Source of the DNA: Phragmites australis
Lineage: Eukaryota > Streptophyta > Magnoliopsida > Poales > Poaceae
Reading direction: 5' to 3'
DNA: 64,000 nt
Assembly (NCBI RefSeq): GCF_958298935.1
Contig: NC_084928.1
Span: 16,709,501-16,773,500 of the forward strand
The notes under the pieces are model-generated. The model did no database searches and had not been told where the DNA came from. It saw only the letters and a program-made list of their open reading frames with translations. The translations under genes were made by a program, and so were the position numbers. The first letter of the stretch is position 1. Every line of letters begins with the position of its first letter. Below are positions 33,617 through 44,187 of the stretch, one piece after another.

Positions 33617-33984
33617 TAGCGAACTTGTTTGCATCTTTATGTAAAATGTGCTGGTAAATTTGAAGATGAGATCCTTAGTACATATTTAGCATTATGTTAC
33701 CAGGTTTATATCATGCAGAGCTTGTACTTTACCTACTAGAAATGCTTGAATCATACACATTGCATTTAGCATTAATGAAATGCATTACTTGAACTCATAT
33801 ATAAATATTTATCCAAGTATGTGCATGCACTGCTTTTGTGCAATGCTTTAGTTTAGTGCTACTCGTTTCTTGTATGCCATGATCGACATTTTTGAGATTT
33901 TTTTGACAAAAAATACTTGCATAATTTTCTGGTTTTCCTATTTTTCTTTGATTGTTTTCTTTTCTTTGGTTTCTTTGATTATTG
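33617..33984. other. AT-rich intergenic sequence
   Basis: No ORF, repeat or element end recognised. Confidence 0.25.
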
Positions 33985-34763
33985 TTGATGGAAGTATGGC
34001 CCAATCTATCGAGGGGTAATGTGACATATCGATTTGGTGGAGTTTTAACTTTGATGAAACAAAGACTCTAACCAGAACAGATCGAGAATCATCACAACTA
34101 CTACACCACTACTCTGTGGTTATCAGCTATGTAGAACGCGATTGACCTCATCAAGAAGGCTTTCTTGCATGCGAATTGAGAACACAAACAAAAACACAGT
34201 AGATGTAATCTGAATATTACTAATTACCAATAACGAACTTGAGTTATCTAAAACAGAGTAATCTAAGCAAAACCTAAAGTGTAAAAGTATGAAGTCCACT
34301 GCATATATATATAAGGGAAACGTGAGAAGGTCGACCTTGGGTTGTGCGACTATGGAAAAAGGCGCACACAACCTGGAGTTGGACCTTGATATGCTAACAA
34401 GGCCTACCATGGCTCAAAATTATGACGCGGCACCTTATTTCATCGACTCTAATTGATTTCTAAGGAATATTCGGCAATCCATTAGAAATGGCTCGTCATA
34501 AACTTTCTAGCAAGTAAAAAACACTTTAATTGGACTCCTTATGCGAAAGTTATTCCTATTTCATTGACATATCCATAGATTTTGAACCGAATTTGAAGTC
34601 CGACTTAAGAACAACTTAGAATCCGAATAGATTTAGCCTTCGAGGGATGACGTCCAGATAATATTGTGGTGCTTCTCCCATATTTCTAAACAACAAAACA
34701 TCACAAGAAGTTAATAACATCCCATCCTTTACCAAGAAAGTATAAATAGTGAAAAATGAGTTC
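33985..34763 (-). repeat. Dispersed repeat U, copy 2 (LTR-like)
   Basis: It is collinear with 635-1418. On the minus strand it runs from TGAACTCATTTTTCACTA, has CTTATATATATATGCAG near 34300, and ends near 'gatatgtca'. It is probably an LTR; no internal domain was seen. Confidence 0.5.
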
Positions 34764-34893
34764 ACCTTGCATGTATTCGAAGAAGTGATTAAAACTAAGG
34801 GATTAAACTCTCAATGTGGGTGGAGATTCGGTGGTAGAAAGGCATAAACCCAATCCTCCCTTTCATAGATTCTCCTATGGAAAGCTACCCCAC

Positions 34894-35531
34894 TGTTGGG
34901 GATGATCTCTCGCCCTTCCCCTTCGTAGGATAACTCGAAGTCTATTGGAGGCTACGAATTCGGGTGATTACAAGGGCGTTTCAGGGAGTGCAGGTGAAGA
35001 TCACGAAGTACCTTTGGTCGAAGACCAGAGGTGTGCCTTCGGTCCCAGCTACCCGTGTCGATGAAGACGACAACAGGCCTTCGGTCGGAAGCCGAAGACT
35101 ACACCGGCAGTTTTGCTAACCGGAACGGGCGAAGGTAGCAGCGCGTCTCATGGCGCCGAAGGGGGGAAGCAAAGCCCGTGGTGAACCTTCGGGTGATAGC
35201 TGAGAAGCCTTCGGCGGAATCTCGGTGTTGACCGAAGACGGTGACTGGACGTCGGGGCGCACTTTAACTGCCCGGGGCAGAGTTGTAATTATGTAAATAC
35301 GCTTGATTGTACCATAATGCCCCTGAATATTCCAAGAATGTAGCAAGTAAGGGGGCAAAAACTGTAAACCCCGTGTGTAGTGGTTGAGTACGGGCTATAA
35401 ATAGGGCCATACTGTATCCGAGACGGGCGGAATCAATTGAGACAATTTACCCCAAACACGTGTCACACCTCAAACCCTTCGACTTTCTCTATAAGAGAAG
35501 GTTCACCTTGTTCGGGACATCGGTTCCAACA
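34894..35531 (+). repeat. 5' LTR of element P (638 bp)
   Basis: It starts TGTTGGGGATGATC and ends CATCGGTTCCAACA. The first bases match the LTR of element M on the minus strand (55393 leftward). The TATA box TATAAATA is at 35396-35403. The left flank is CCCAC; the right LTR is missing, so no target duplication can be tested. Confidence 0.8.
35396..35403 (+). promoter_or_regulatory. TATA box of P LTR
   Basis: TATAAATA in 'cgggctataaatagggcc'. Confidence 0.65.
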
Positions 35532-35552
35532 GTTGGCTCCGTTCGTGGGGAC
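35532..35552 (+). other. Primer-binding-site region of P
   Basis: GTTGGCTCCGTTCGTGGGGAC follows the LTR directly, the usual site and form in grass Tat-type elements. The exact tRNA is not assigned. Confidence 0.55.
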
Positions 35553-35568
35553 CAAACAGACCGAAGCC

Positions 35569-37200
35569 ATGCCACCCAAAAAGAAGATGAAGCTAACTGG
35601 TACATTGGAGGCATTGCCGGAACCTTCGGCTGCGGCTGGGGTTTCAGTCGAAAGACCCCCTTCGACGCTACTAGGGTCAAGCAATGCTTCGGCTGGAGGA
35701 GCTTCTGATGGGTGCGAACAGCACTACGATGTTGATGTAGCGCCACTAGGAAGCAATGAGGACAAGCACGGAGAGGCCGTCTAGGGAAATGCGGCACTGG
35801 TGCAGGTCGCGGAAACAAGCGATCACGCACGCTATGAGCCTTCGGCACAAGAAGGAGGGAAGGCGCGAGACTAAGAGTGGGAAGACCTAGATGACTTCGC
35901 AGAGTATGAAGATGAAGACGAAACACAGGAGGAAAGAACAGCCAGGCTAGAAGCTGAAGAGTTGGAAAGGCAGATTACGTAGAAAAAGCGCATGTTAGAC
36001 AGCCTGGCAGCAAGCCGAAAAGCTGCGGAATATCGCAGACGGGTAGAGGAAGCTAGGAAGACATTGGGGAAAATGCAAGAGGAAATCGATATGATGCATC
36101 GTGTGGAGGAAATAGCTCGCCAAGTGACGCCGTCCGAAGACACAGCGCGACCTCCGCAGGACCTTCGGCGGCGGTCATCTGCGGGAGACCCAGAATCCCC
36201 GCTATCCATTGGTCTGCAGAACCAACTGTGGCCCTCGGGCTTCAAGGTGCCCAGAGTAGTAATGTTCGATGGATAGTTAGATCCAAGGGAATTCGTAATG
36301 AGTTTTGAAGCGGCAGTCGAATCCGCCGAAGGAGACGGTGCAACACTGGCGAAGGCCTTCGTGTTAGCTATAAAAGGGATAGCAAGATCGTGGTACTCTA
36401 CGTTGCCTCCAGGATCCATATACTCATGAGAGCAATTGCGTAATGCCCTGTACAGCAACTGCCAGGGAAATCGAGCAGACAAGATCACTGCGAGTAACCT
36501 CTTCGCACTGAAGCAACAGCCAATAGAAACTTTGTAGAGCTACAAGCGCCGCTTCGTGCACATACGCTGTCAAGCGAAGGGACTGAGCGAAGACACAAAC
36601 ATCGACGCGGCTATACAGGGCATCAAAGGGGGACTCTTAGCAGGAAAGCTTACAAGAAAAAGGCCAGGGAGTGTACAAGAGTTGCTCAATAAGATGGAGG
36701 AATACGCAAGATCCGAGCTCGACCATCTTCGGAGGAAAAATGAAATGGTAGCCTCAAAAGCAGTCAAAACGAATACATCAGCCAGGGAGGCAGGCACTGG
36801 CCACCCTAGAGACAGATTGCGGCACGTGAGGAAAGTCGAAGCATCTGACTATAGAACAAGACAAAAAGAGGTCAATCCGATAGACTCCAGCTCCTTTGAA
36901 GCTGCTCAAGCGGCAAGCGAAGTTCAGAGTGGGGCTACTCAGGGAGGCCGAACTGGTAGAGGAAGGGGCCGAGGAGGCTGAGGCGGACGAGTTCCGCAGG
37001 ACCCGGCCACGTTTTACTGCGAGTTACATGGCGAAGGAGCCAACCACAGGACCAAGCAGTGCCCGTAGGTCATGGCCATGAAAGAGAGCTTAGGGAAGAA
37101 ATCCTTCGATCAAGCAAGAACCATACACCATGCCGCACAATTCAGGCGATGTGAAGCGTGGGAAAACCCCAACCCGGGCATGACTTTTGCCAACCAGTGG
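35569..37200 (+). pseudogene. Gag of element P
   Basis: ATG at 35569 (MPPKKKMKLTGTLEALPE). The same frame continues through KRMLDSLAASRKAAEYRRR, PRVVMFDG, EFVMSFEAAVESAEGDGATL and GSVQELLNKMEEYARSELDH to a zinc-knuckle variant CELHGEGANHRTKQC near 37020. In-frame stops occur near 35782, 36275, 36427, 36535, 36980 and 37066. Compared with the homologous frame of M, several correspond to Trp or Gln codons (TGG to TGA, CAG to TAG), consistent with cytosine deamination. Confidence 0.85.
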
Positions 37201-37431
37201 TGACTGATGCTAGCACCACAATAATATGCCCCTGCAGCCTCGGCTCAGCTGGATCAAACGAGTCAATTGACCCTCCAAGGGGAGCTACTTCCGCCTCCAC
37301 TAAGGCGCATCGAAGCACCACCAGAGAGCAGTAAGTTTGTGAAAATGGTAAATCGTGGATACAATGTGGTGTTAGCGATCTCAGGAGGATCTAATCAGGA
37401 CACATAATCTAAGAGGAAGCGGAAAGAATAC

Positions 37432-37995
37432 ATGAGAAGGGTCAACCACGTTGGTGTGGGGCCAACTTACATTTACTCAAGGTTGTCCAGTGTGCCCATT
37501 ACATTCTCGCAAGATGATATGAGGGTTTTAGATTACCCGCACACGGATGCCTTCATGATCACATCAAACATTTCGGGAAACGAAGTGCATAGAATCTTGA
37601 TAGATGGAGGAAGCTCCACGGATATCATCTTTGCGGATGCCTTCGACAAAATGGGTCTACGTCAAAACGACCTAGACCAGGCTGGATCCCCATTGCTAGG
37701 CTTCGGCGGGAATGCAATCAACTATCTGGGAAAGATAACAATCCCAGCGTCATTTGACGAAGAGCCAAATTTCCGGGCGGAGGATATTACCTTCGATGTG
37801 GTCGACATCAACTATCCATATAATGCGATATTCGGTCAGGGAGTCCTGAACACATTCGGAGCAATATCGCACCACACGTATCTGTGCATGAAGATGCCTG
37901 GTCCTGGAGGCGTCATAATGGTTCTTGGAGACCAGCAAGTGGCCCGAAGAATCAAAGTGGGAATCACTCCAGGACGGCAAAATGTCCAATGGTGA
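37432..37995 (+). pseudogene. Protease region of element P
   Basis: Open for 187 codons in the gag frame. It contains VGVGPTYIYSRLSS, DMRVLDYPHTDAF and the catalytic RILIDGGSSTDIIFADAF (about 37588-37645), then YNAIFGQGVLNTFGAI and HTYLCMKMPGPGGVIMV. The catalytic Asp is intact. A frameshift between 37995 and 38166 precedes RT. Confidence 0.85.
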
Positions 37996-38165
37996 CGGAA
38001 CCTTCTGCAGATGGAGAGGAGAGCGAGATTCAGCCAAAGATAACAAGGTAGCGAAGGCTATATCGGAGGGGGAAACCAGAATAGTGCCGCTACATCAAGA
38101 AAAACCAGATAAAAAAAATCACCATAGGGGCAGAGGCCCCAGAGGAAGACCAGCAAGAACTGATA

Positions 38166-39060
38166 ATGTTTCTTCGCAACAACGAGGATGTCTTCGCTTG
38201 GTCTCCAAAGGACTTGCAAGCGGTCAGTAGGGAAATCATTCAACACAGTTTAAATGTAGATCCTCGTGCAAAGCTAAGGAAGCAAAAGCTTAGAAAAGCT
38301 TCGAGTGAAAGGGAAGAAGCAGCGAAGGCTGAGGTAAAGAAGCTGCTCGATGCTGGCATAATACGTGAAGTGTTGCACTCAAAGTGGCTAGCCAACCCAG
38401 TATTAGTTAAGAAAAGCAACGGTAAGTGGAGAATGTGCGTAGACTTCACGGACTTAAACAGGGCTTGTCCGAAGGATGATTTCCCATTACCTAGAATCGA
38501 TCAGCTGGTGGACTCCGTGGCTGGTTGTGAAATGTTAAGTTTCCTAGATGCATACTCGGGGTACCACCAAGTCTGGATGGCAAAGGAAGATGAGGAGAAG
38601 ACAAGTTTCAGAACCTCCTTCAGCATATACTGCTTTGTGAGGATGCCCTTTGGCCTCCGAAATGCTGGCGCAACCTTCACCAGGTTGGTGCAAACAGTGT
38701 TAAGCTCACAAATAGGGCGAAATGTCCTAGCATACGTTGACGACATAGTGATCAAGAGTACCAGAAGAAGCCAACATCTTGAAGACCTGCGTGAAACCTT
38801 CGAAAGTTTGTGAAGGGCGGAACTAAAGTTGAATCCAGAAAAATGCACCTTCGGAATACAGTCCGGAAGGCTATTAGGATTCTTGGTGTCGAAGAGAGGC
38901 ATTGAAATGGAACCCCAAAAGATCTAGGCAATAATAGACATGAAACCTCCACAGAGCAGAAAGCTAGCACATCGCTTGGCAGGCAGGTTGGCGGCACTAA
39001 ATCAGTTCATTACAAAATCTGCAGAACAAAGTCTACCTTTCTTCAAAATGTTGAAAAGCT
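38166..39060 (+). pseudogene. Reverse transcriptase of element P
   Basis: The frame has WRMCVDFTDLNRACPKDDFPL, the box VLAYVDDIVIKS (about 38725-38760), LGFLVSKRGIE and GRLAALNQFITKSAEQSLPF. A TGA near 38811 and a TAG near 38925 interrupt it. The motif set fits Tat-type gypsy RT. Confidence 0.85.
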
Positions 39061-39960
39061 CTGACCCATTCAGATGGGGCACAAAGCAGCAAGAAGCCTT
39101 CGATGAATGAAGAACTATCTGACGAAGCTCACAGCCCTTTCCAGTCCCGATCTTGGCGCAGATCTATTGTTGTATATAGCGGCATCCCCTTCGGCAGTAA
39201 GCGCAGTACTTGTGCAGGAGAGGCACGGAAACAACAAACTATAGCAGTTCCCAATATACTACGTGTCAGAAGCTCTTGCAAGGCCGAAGAGATTCTACAC
39301 TGAAATGGAAAAAGTAGCATACGCACTGGTCATGGCATCTCACAAGCTTCGTCACTACTTCACAGCTCATAAGATCATAATACCAACCTCCATAACCCTT
39401 TGCGACATGATTGAAAATAGAGAAGCTACAGGAAGAATGGCGGAATGGGCAGCGGAAGTTGCCCCACTCAAGAACGGCGATGAAATCCCAAGCGTTAGCA
39501 AACTTCATAGTAGAATGGACACCGCTGGCCGAAACTCCAGAAAAACTGTTAGAACAGGTCTAGATCGCATATTGCAATGGGGTATGGGGGGCTACAGGAG
39601 TAGGCGCAGTGGCGGTATTATCTTCACCTTCGGGCGTAAAATTAAGATATGCTGCCAGACTAGAATTTCGATCTACGAACAAGATCACGGAGTACGAAGC
39701 CATCCTCCTTGGCCTTCGCAAGGCGAAAGCTTTGAGTGCCCAAAGGATGCTGGTTAAAACAGACTCCAAAGTAATAGCAAGCCAGATCGACAAGACGTGT
39801 TAGACAAAAAAACAAGAGCTTGTTAAGTACAAGGCAGCAATCCGAAGCATGGAAAAGAACTTCCTGGGATTCACGGTCAAGAGTATATCAAGAATGACAA
39901 CTTTGAAGCAGACGAGCTCGCCAAAGTTGCCGCACAATGCCACCAGATGTATTCTACCAA
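39061..39960 (+). pseudogene. RNase H and second (archaeal-type) RNase H of element P
   Basis: The gypsy RNase H is broken by frameshifts; EALARPKRFYTEMEKVAYAL and ASHKLRHYFTAH (39270-39380) are clear. A second RNase H-like domain follows at about 39560-39830 with EFRSTNKITEYEAILLGL and LVKTDSKVIASQI, the extra domain typical of the Tat lineage. Several frames are involved. Confidence 0.75.
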
Positions 39961-40101
39961 AAGTTGACCATGCCAGCCGTTGACGACCCTTCGTGAACAG
40001 CGCGTTCTGTTGCTATGATTGAAAGTGAAGATTGACGCTCTCCAATAATCGCTTACCTTTGTGATTATTACAAGCCCGAAGATAATTTCGAAGCGAAGCG
40101 T

Positions 40102-41253
40102 ATGGCCCAAAGAGCTAGAAATTACAAAATTGTGGGAAACAATTTGTACAAGGCCAGAGTCTGTGCACCTTGGTTGCGGTGCATATCTCAGGAAGAAGGG
40201 CAGAATTTGCTAAAAGAAATTCACGGTGGACTATGCAGCTCGCATGTGGGTACACGAGCCTTAGTTGGAAAGGTATATAGACAGGGATTCTTTTGGCCGA
40301 AGGCAATCAGTGATGCGGATCACATAGTCTGAAGTTGTATACAGTATCAATTCTGGGCGAAGGAGTCAAGCAGGCCTTCAGCAAAGACACAGCTAATCCC
40401 ACCAGTTTGGCCGTTAACACGGTGGGGAATTGACATTGTTGGCTAGCTGCCAGCCGCTCCAGGGAACTTGTGGTATGCCATCGTTGCGGTCGAATACTTC
40501 TCCAAGTGGGTGGAGGCAATACAACTCATAAACATAACATCGAAAAATATCCAAAAATTCTTGTGGCAGAACATCATATGCCGTTTCGGAGTCCCGCGCG
40601 AAGTGACGGTAGACAACGGCACCCAATTTGACAGTGTAGGATTCAGGCACTTCTGCGAAGGCTTGGGGATCAAAGTCCATTTCGCGTCTGTATACCACCC
40701 ACAGTCAAATGGAGCCGTCGAAAGAGCAAACTGTATCATCTTCACTGGTATCGCGAAGCGACTGCAAGGCCTCGTGAAAGGAAAATGGGTCGAAGAGCTG
40801 CCCAAGGTCTTATAGTCTGTAAGAACAACGATAACAAGACCAACCGGTTTCACACCGTTTCACCTTCTCTTCGGAGAGGAGGCAATGACCCCGGAAGAAT
40901 GCAAGAAAAAATCATTTAGGGTCATAAATGAATTAGAACAAGGCGAAGAGTTAACATCAAAAGATGCCCTCAAGGAAGTGAGATTGCAGGCCGCCGAGAA
41001 TTTGACCAAGTACCAGGAGGAGACAAGAAAGTGGAGAGACAAGAAAATATCCTTAAAGAACTTCATCCCTGGAGATTTGGTGCTGCGAAGACTCGGCAAT
41101 GCCTCATCAGTGGGAAAACTATAGAGCAAATGGGACGGTCCTTTCTTAGTCAAAAGGTTGTTAAGACCCGGCTCGTATCACTCGGCTACTCTGGAGGGTG
41201 AGGAGCTCCTGCATACTTGGAATGCGGATAACCTTCGCAAATTCTATGTGTAA
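40102..41253 (+). pseudogene. Integrase of element P
   Basis: Zinc-binding residues: HGGLCSSHVGTR and CIQYQF (the second Cys of the pair is Tyr). The catalytic Asp residues lie in RWGIDIVG and TVDNGTQFD, the Glu in SNGAVERAN. The C-terminus has PGDLVLRRLGNASS, KWDGPFLVKR and ends WNADNLRKFYV-stop. Stops at 40330 (TGA, Arg in M), 40444 (TAG, Gln in M), 40813 and 41122 break it. Confidence 0.85.
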
Positions 41254-41639
41254 TAGCGGTGAAGGTCTTCGCACCCCTAGGCGAAGAGTCCATGCCAAGG
41301 CAAAGTTTATGTAATTTTCTTTTTATGTAATTTTTCTTTTCATGTAATCAGAATGTATGGGAACTACACTCTTTTCCTCATAGGGAGACCCCTTCGTTAG
41401 GGCGTGAGGTTTTTAATGAGGCAGGCACCCTTGTAAACATCAATATAATGGAAATACCCCTAAAACAGAACACTTGGTTTGAGTATGAATAACTCATCGT
41501 TGAAGTATGCCATCGTTTCAGAACAAGGTGGCACACTAATCGACGAGGGGCGCGCCGGAAATAGACGGCACAACTTGAGGTGCGAAGTGTCAAGAAAAGA
41601 CAACGTACCCTTTCAACCTAAAAAAAAGAAAAAAAAAAC
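41254..41639. other. Non-coding interval after pol of P
   Basis: No ORF on either strand. It corresponds to 60020-60350 of M in reverse: both carry the 'ccccttcgttagggcgtgaggttttta' type block, seen here at 41390-41418. Confidence 0.5.
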
Positions 41640-42060
41640 CCGATGTGTTGCTCGACCCGAAAGAAGGCGGCGCACTTTTCGCTAAAAAGTCGGGGGCTAA
41701 GAGTGCTTGCCCCCGCACCGGAGGAAAAACAAACCTTCGGAAGAAAAAGCAGAAGTGTTGCTCGACCCGAAAGAAGGCGGCGCACTTCTAGCTAAAAAGT
41801 CATGGGCTAGGAGTGCCTGCCCCCGCACTGAAGGAAAAACAAACCTTCGGAAGAAAAAGCAGAAGTGTCGCTCGACCCGATAGAAGGCGGCGCACTTCTC
41901 GCTAAAAAGTCAAGGGCTAAGAGTAATTGCTCCCGCACCAAAGGAAAAATAAACCTTCGGAAGAAAAGCCAAAGTGCCGCTAGACCTGAACGAAGGTGGT
42001 ACACTTTTCACTAAAAAGATAGGGCCTAAGAGTGTCTGCCCTCGCACCAAATAATAAAGT
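41640..42060. repeat. Tandem array in P, unit about 110 bp, four copies
   Basis: Units carry 'gctaaaaagtcgggggctaagagtgcttgcccccgcac' and 'aaacaaaccttcggaagaaaa', with starts near 41681, 41791, 41901 and 42010. The M array (59591-60005) holds the same core on the other strand with a 104-bp unit. Confidence 0.8.
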
Positions 42061-42496
42061 TCTATTAGCCGAAGGTACATACGAAAAAAGTCGGGGGGGG
42101 GGGGGGGACAGCATTCTTGGAACAGCACTTCTTTCACAGCCGAAGGTACCTACGGCAAAAAGTCAGGGGGGGGGGGGGACGGCATTCTCAGATCTTAAAC
42201 ATTCATCATCGTCGAAGCGTCACCTGAAATAAATTATCGAGAATGACACTCGAGAAAATGTTTCGCAGAGCGTATTTGGTTCCCATAGCTAAAGTTAGGT
42301 GAACGGTGTTCGCCGAGGGAGACTTTGCTCAAGTTATTGCGAGGTGTTCCTAACCTCTGAAATCATTGTGAAACGTTTGTCAAAGTCACACTTCAAGCGC
42401 GGTGCCGCCGAAGTAACAACTCAGATGCCCAAAAAAGAAGTAAGAACTGTAAAAGCACTTTTTATTCCGCAAAGCGATCAATGTCGAGATCAACAA
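42061..42496. other. 3' remnant of P, ending at a junction with the copia LTR
   Basis: Two units contain homopolymer runs of 15 and 12 G (about 42093-42107 and 42167-42178) after 'aaaagtc'. M shows the counterpart CCCCCCCGACTTTTACT at 59449. P has no 3' LTR or antisense ORF; the sequence stops at the copia LTR near 42497. Confidence 0.5.
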
Positions 42497-44029
42497 TAGG
42501 ACTAACATGTTTGTCAAGAATATATGTTAGTAGTCTCATGGATGCAATACATGAAGAAGTCACCGCAGCCGAGACAAAGTTGAACTGAATTAGATAAGTC
42601 CTAGGAAGAATTTCCTCACCGGATGGTTCGGTGCTCTGGGTGTTGAACTCACCAGAGCATATTTGCCAAAGGGAGAGAGGGACCTGAAGTCCTCACCGGA
42701 TAGTCCGGTGATCAAAGCATGGCAACACTGGATTCTGTCCAGAAGGCAGAATAGAACAACCCACCGAATAGTCCAGTGATCAGAGGAAGATACACACTGG
42801 AGCATTTCCACCAGAGAAGGTTATAGCCGTGGAAGATCGAAGATCAACACGCCGGAAGGTCCGGTGATAAAGCAAGACTACACCGGACAATACATCGAAC
42901 AATGAACAGTGTAAAGAGACATAACGAAGTTTCAGGTATCGAATAATCCGGTGATGAAGTGATATACACCGTATACTAACACCGAAGCAATTTACACAGA
43001 GAAGATGCAGTTGGCTCGGATGGCTTAAGATAACTAACCGGATGGTCCGGTGATGAAGATAAAGAATACACTGGAGTGTCTGATGTTCACAGATGCTTGA
43101 GTAGGGTTCCAACAGCTAGTTTGTAAGAGTGTACTCACCGAATGATCCGGTATTAGTACTATTGTTCTCACCGGATTATCCAGTGTTAACAACTTTTCTG
43201 AGCCGTTGGGTTAACGGCTAGTGCACAAGTTTAAGACTATAAATACCCCTCCACTCAGTCATTCAAAGTGGTGGCACACTGCTAGAGTCGATAGGAAGCT
43301 TATACACACTTGAGAAGATATCTAAACCAAAATGTTTAATGTGATTATCCAAAGCTATTAAGTACAAGATTAGTAAGTGATTAGTGCTTATAGGCCTAGA
43401 GAGAGTGTTATTAGGTGATTGCTGTGTAGAGAGTGAACCAAGAAGTGATCCAACCTTATACCAAGTAGTACGTCGACACCTTAGAGTCTTGGTGACTCGC
43501 CGGTAAGCTTATTGACCCTCCAACTTAGTGACGACAAGGCGATTATGCGGGGACACAGAAACCCTCGCCTTTGTGGCTCAAGCTCTGAAATGATCACGGT
43601 GGCAAGAAACTGAAAGAGAGACTAGTGGTGACTTACCTTGGTGGCTTGGTGACTCATCCAGGTGAAGGCCTTGATTTTGTAACTTGGTGGCTCAAGAGAC
43701 GTGATCGAGTGCCGATCGAGAGCATATCCTTTATGGAGCTCCAACTTGGACTAAAGCTACTATTCATACCATCGATACTACAGGAAAAAAATCCCTTGCG
43801 GTGAGTTTGCTCTTTCTACCTTATTTACATTTCCGCATTTATATTTTTGTAATTTACCTTCTTAGATAGGTTGAAAGTGCTTTGATCGGTAGAATATACA
43901 CACTAGATAAACCTAAAGCACATCTAGATAGAATTTGATATATGTTTATTTTGTGTTGTTTTTGAAGCCAAAATAGTTCTAAGTGTCCTAATTCACCCCC
44001 TCCCTCTTAGGACGTCACTGATCCATTCA
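42497..44029 (+). repeat. 5' LTR of the copia element, first ~75 bp missing
   Basis: It aligns with 47240-48762 from 'ggactaacatg' on. The first part of the LTR (47166-47239 in the 3' copy) is absent. TATA box TATAAATA at 43238-43245. About eight imperfect palindromes of the form CACCGGATGGTCCGGTGA are spread over 42617-43185. Confidence 0.8.
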
Positions 44030-44031
44030 TT

Positions 44032-44043
44032 TGGTATCAGAGC
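44032..44043 (+). other. Primer binding site of the copia element (tRNA-Met)
   Basis: TGGTATCAGAGC two bases after the LTR end. Confidence 0.85.
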
Positions 44044-44187
44044 TAAGGCTCACATCTAGCTCTATAATTTGTGTTAGAGCTTCACACATTTCACAAGGTT
44101 TCACCAATTCAAGTGGCATTTGAGCCTTAGTCTTATTGTGATTGGTTAGGCTTCACCACGTAGTAAGTAGTGACGTTCAGAGTTAGG

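Noticed and set aside
29261..33621. Target-site duplication for LTR S
   Set aside because: GACAC on the left and TTAGC on the right do not match for the boundaries chosen.
35437..35568. Upstream start for the P gag frame
   Set aside because: The frame is open from 35437, but that part lies in the LTR and primer site. The ATG at 35569 follows the primer site and is the plausible start.
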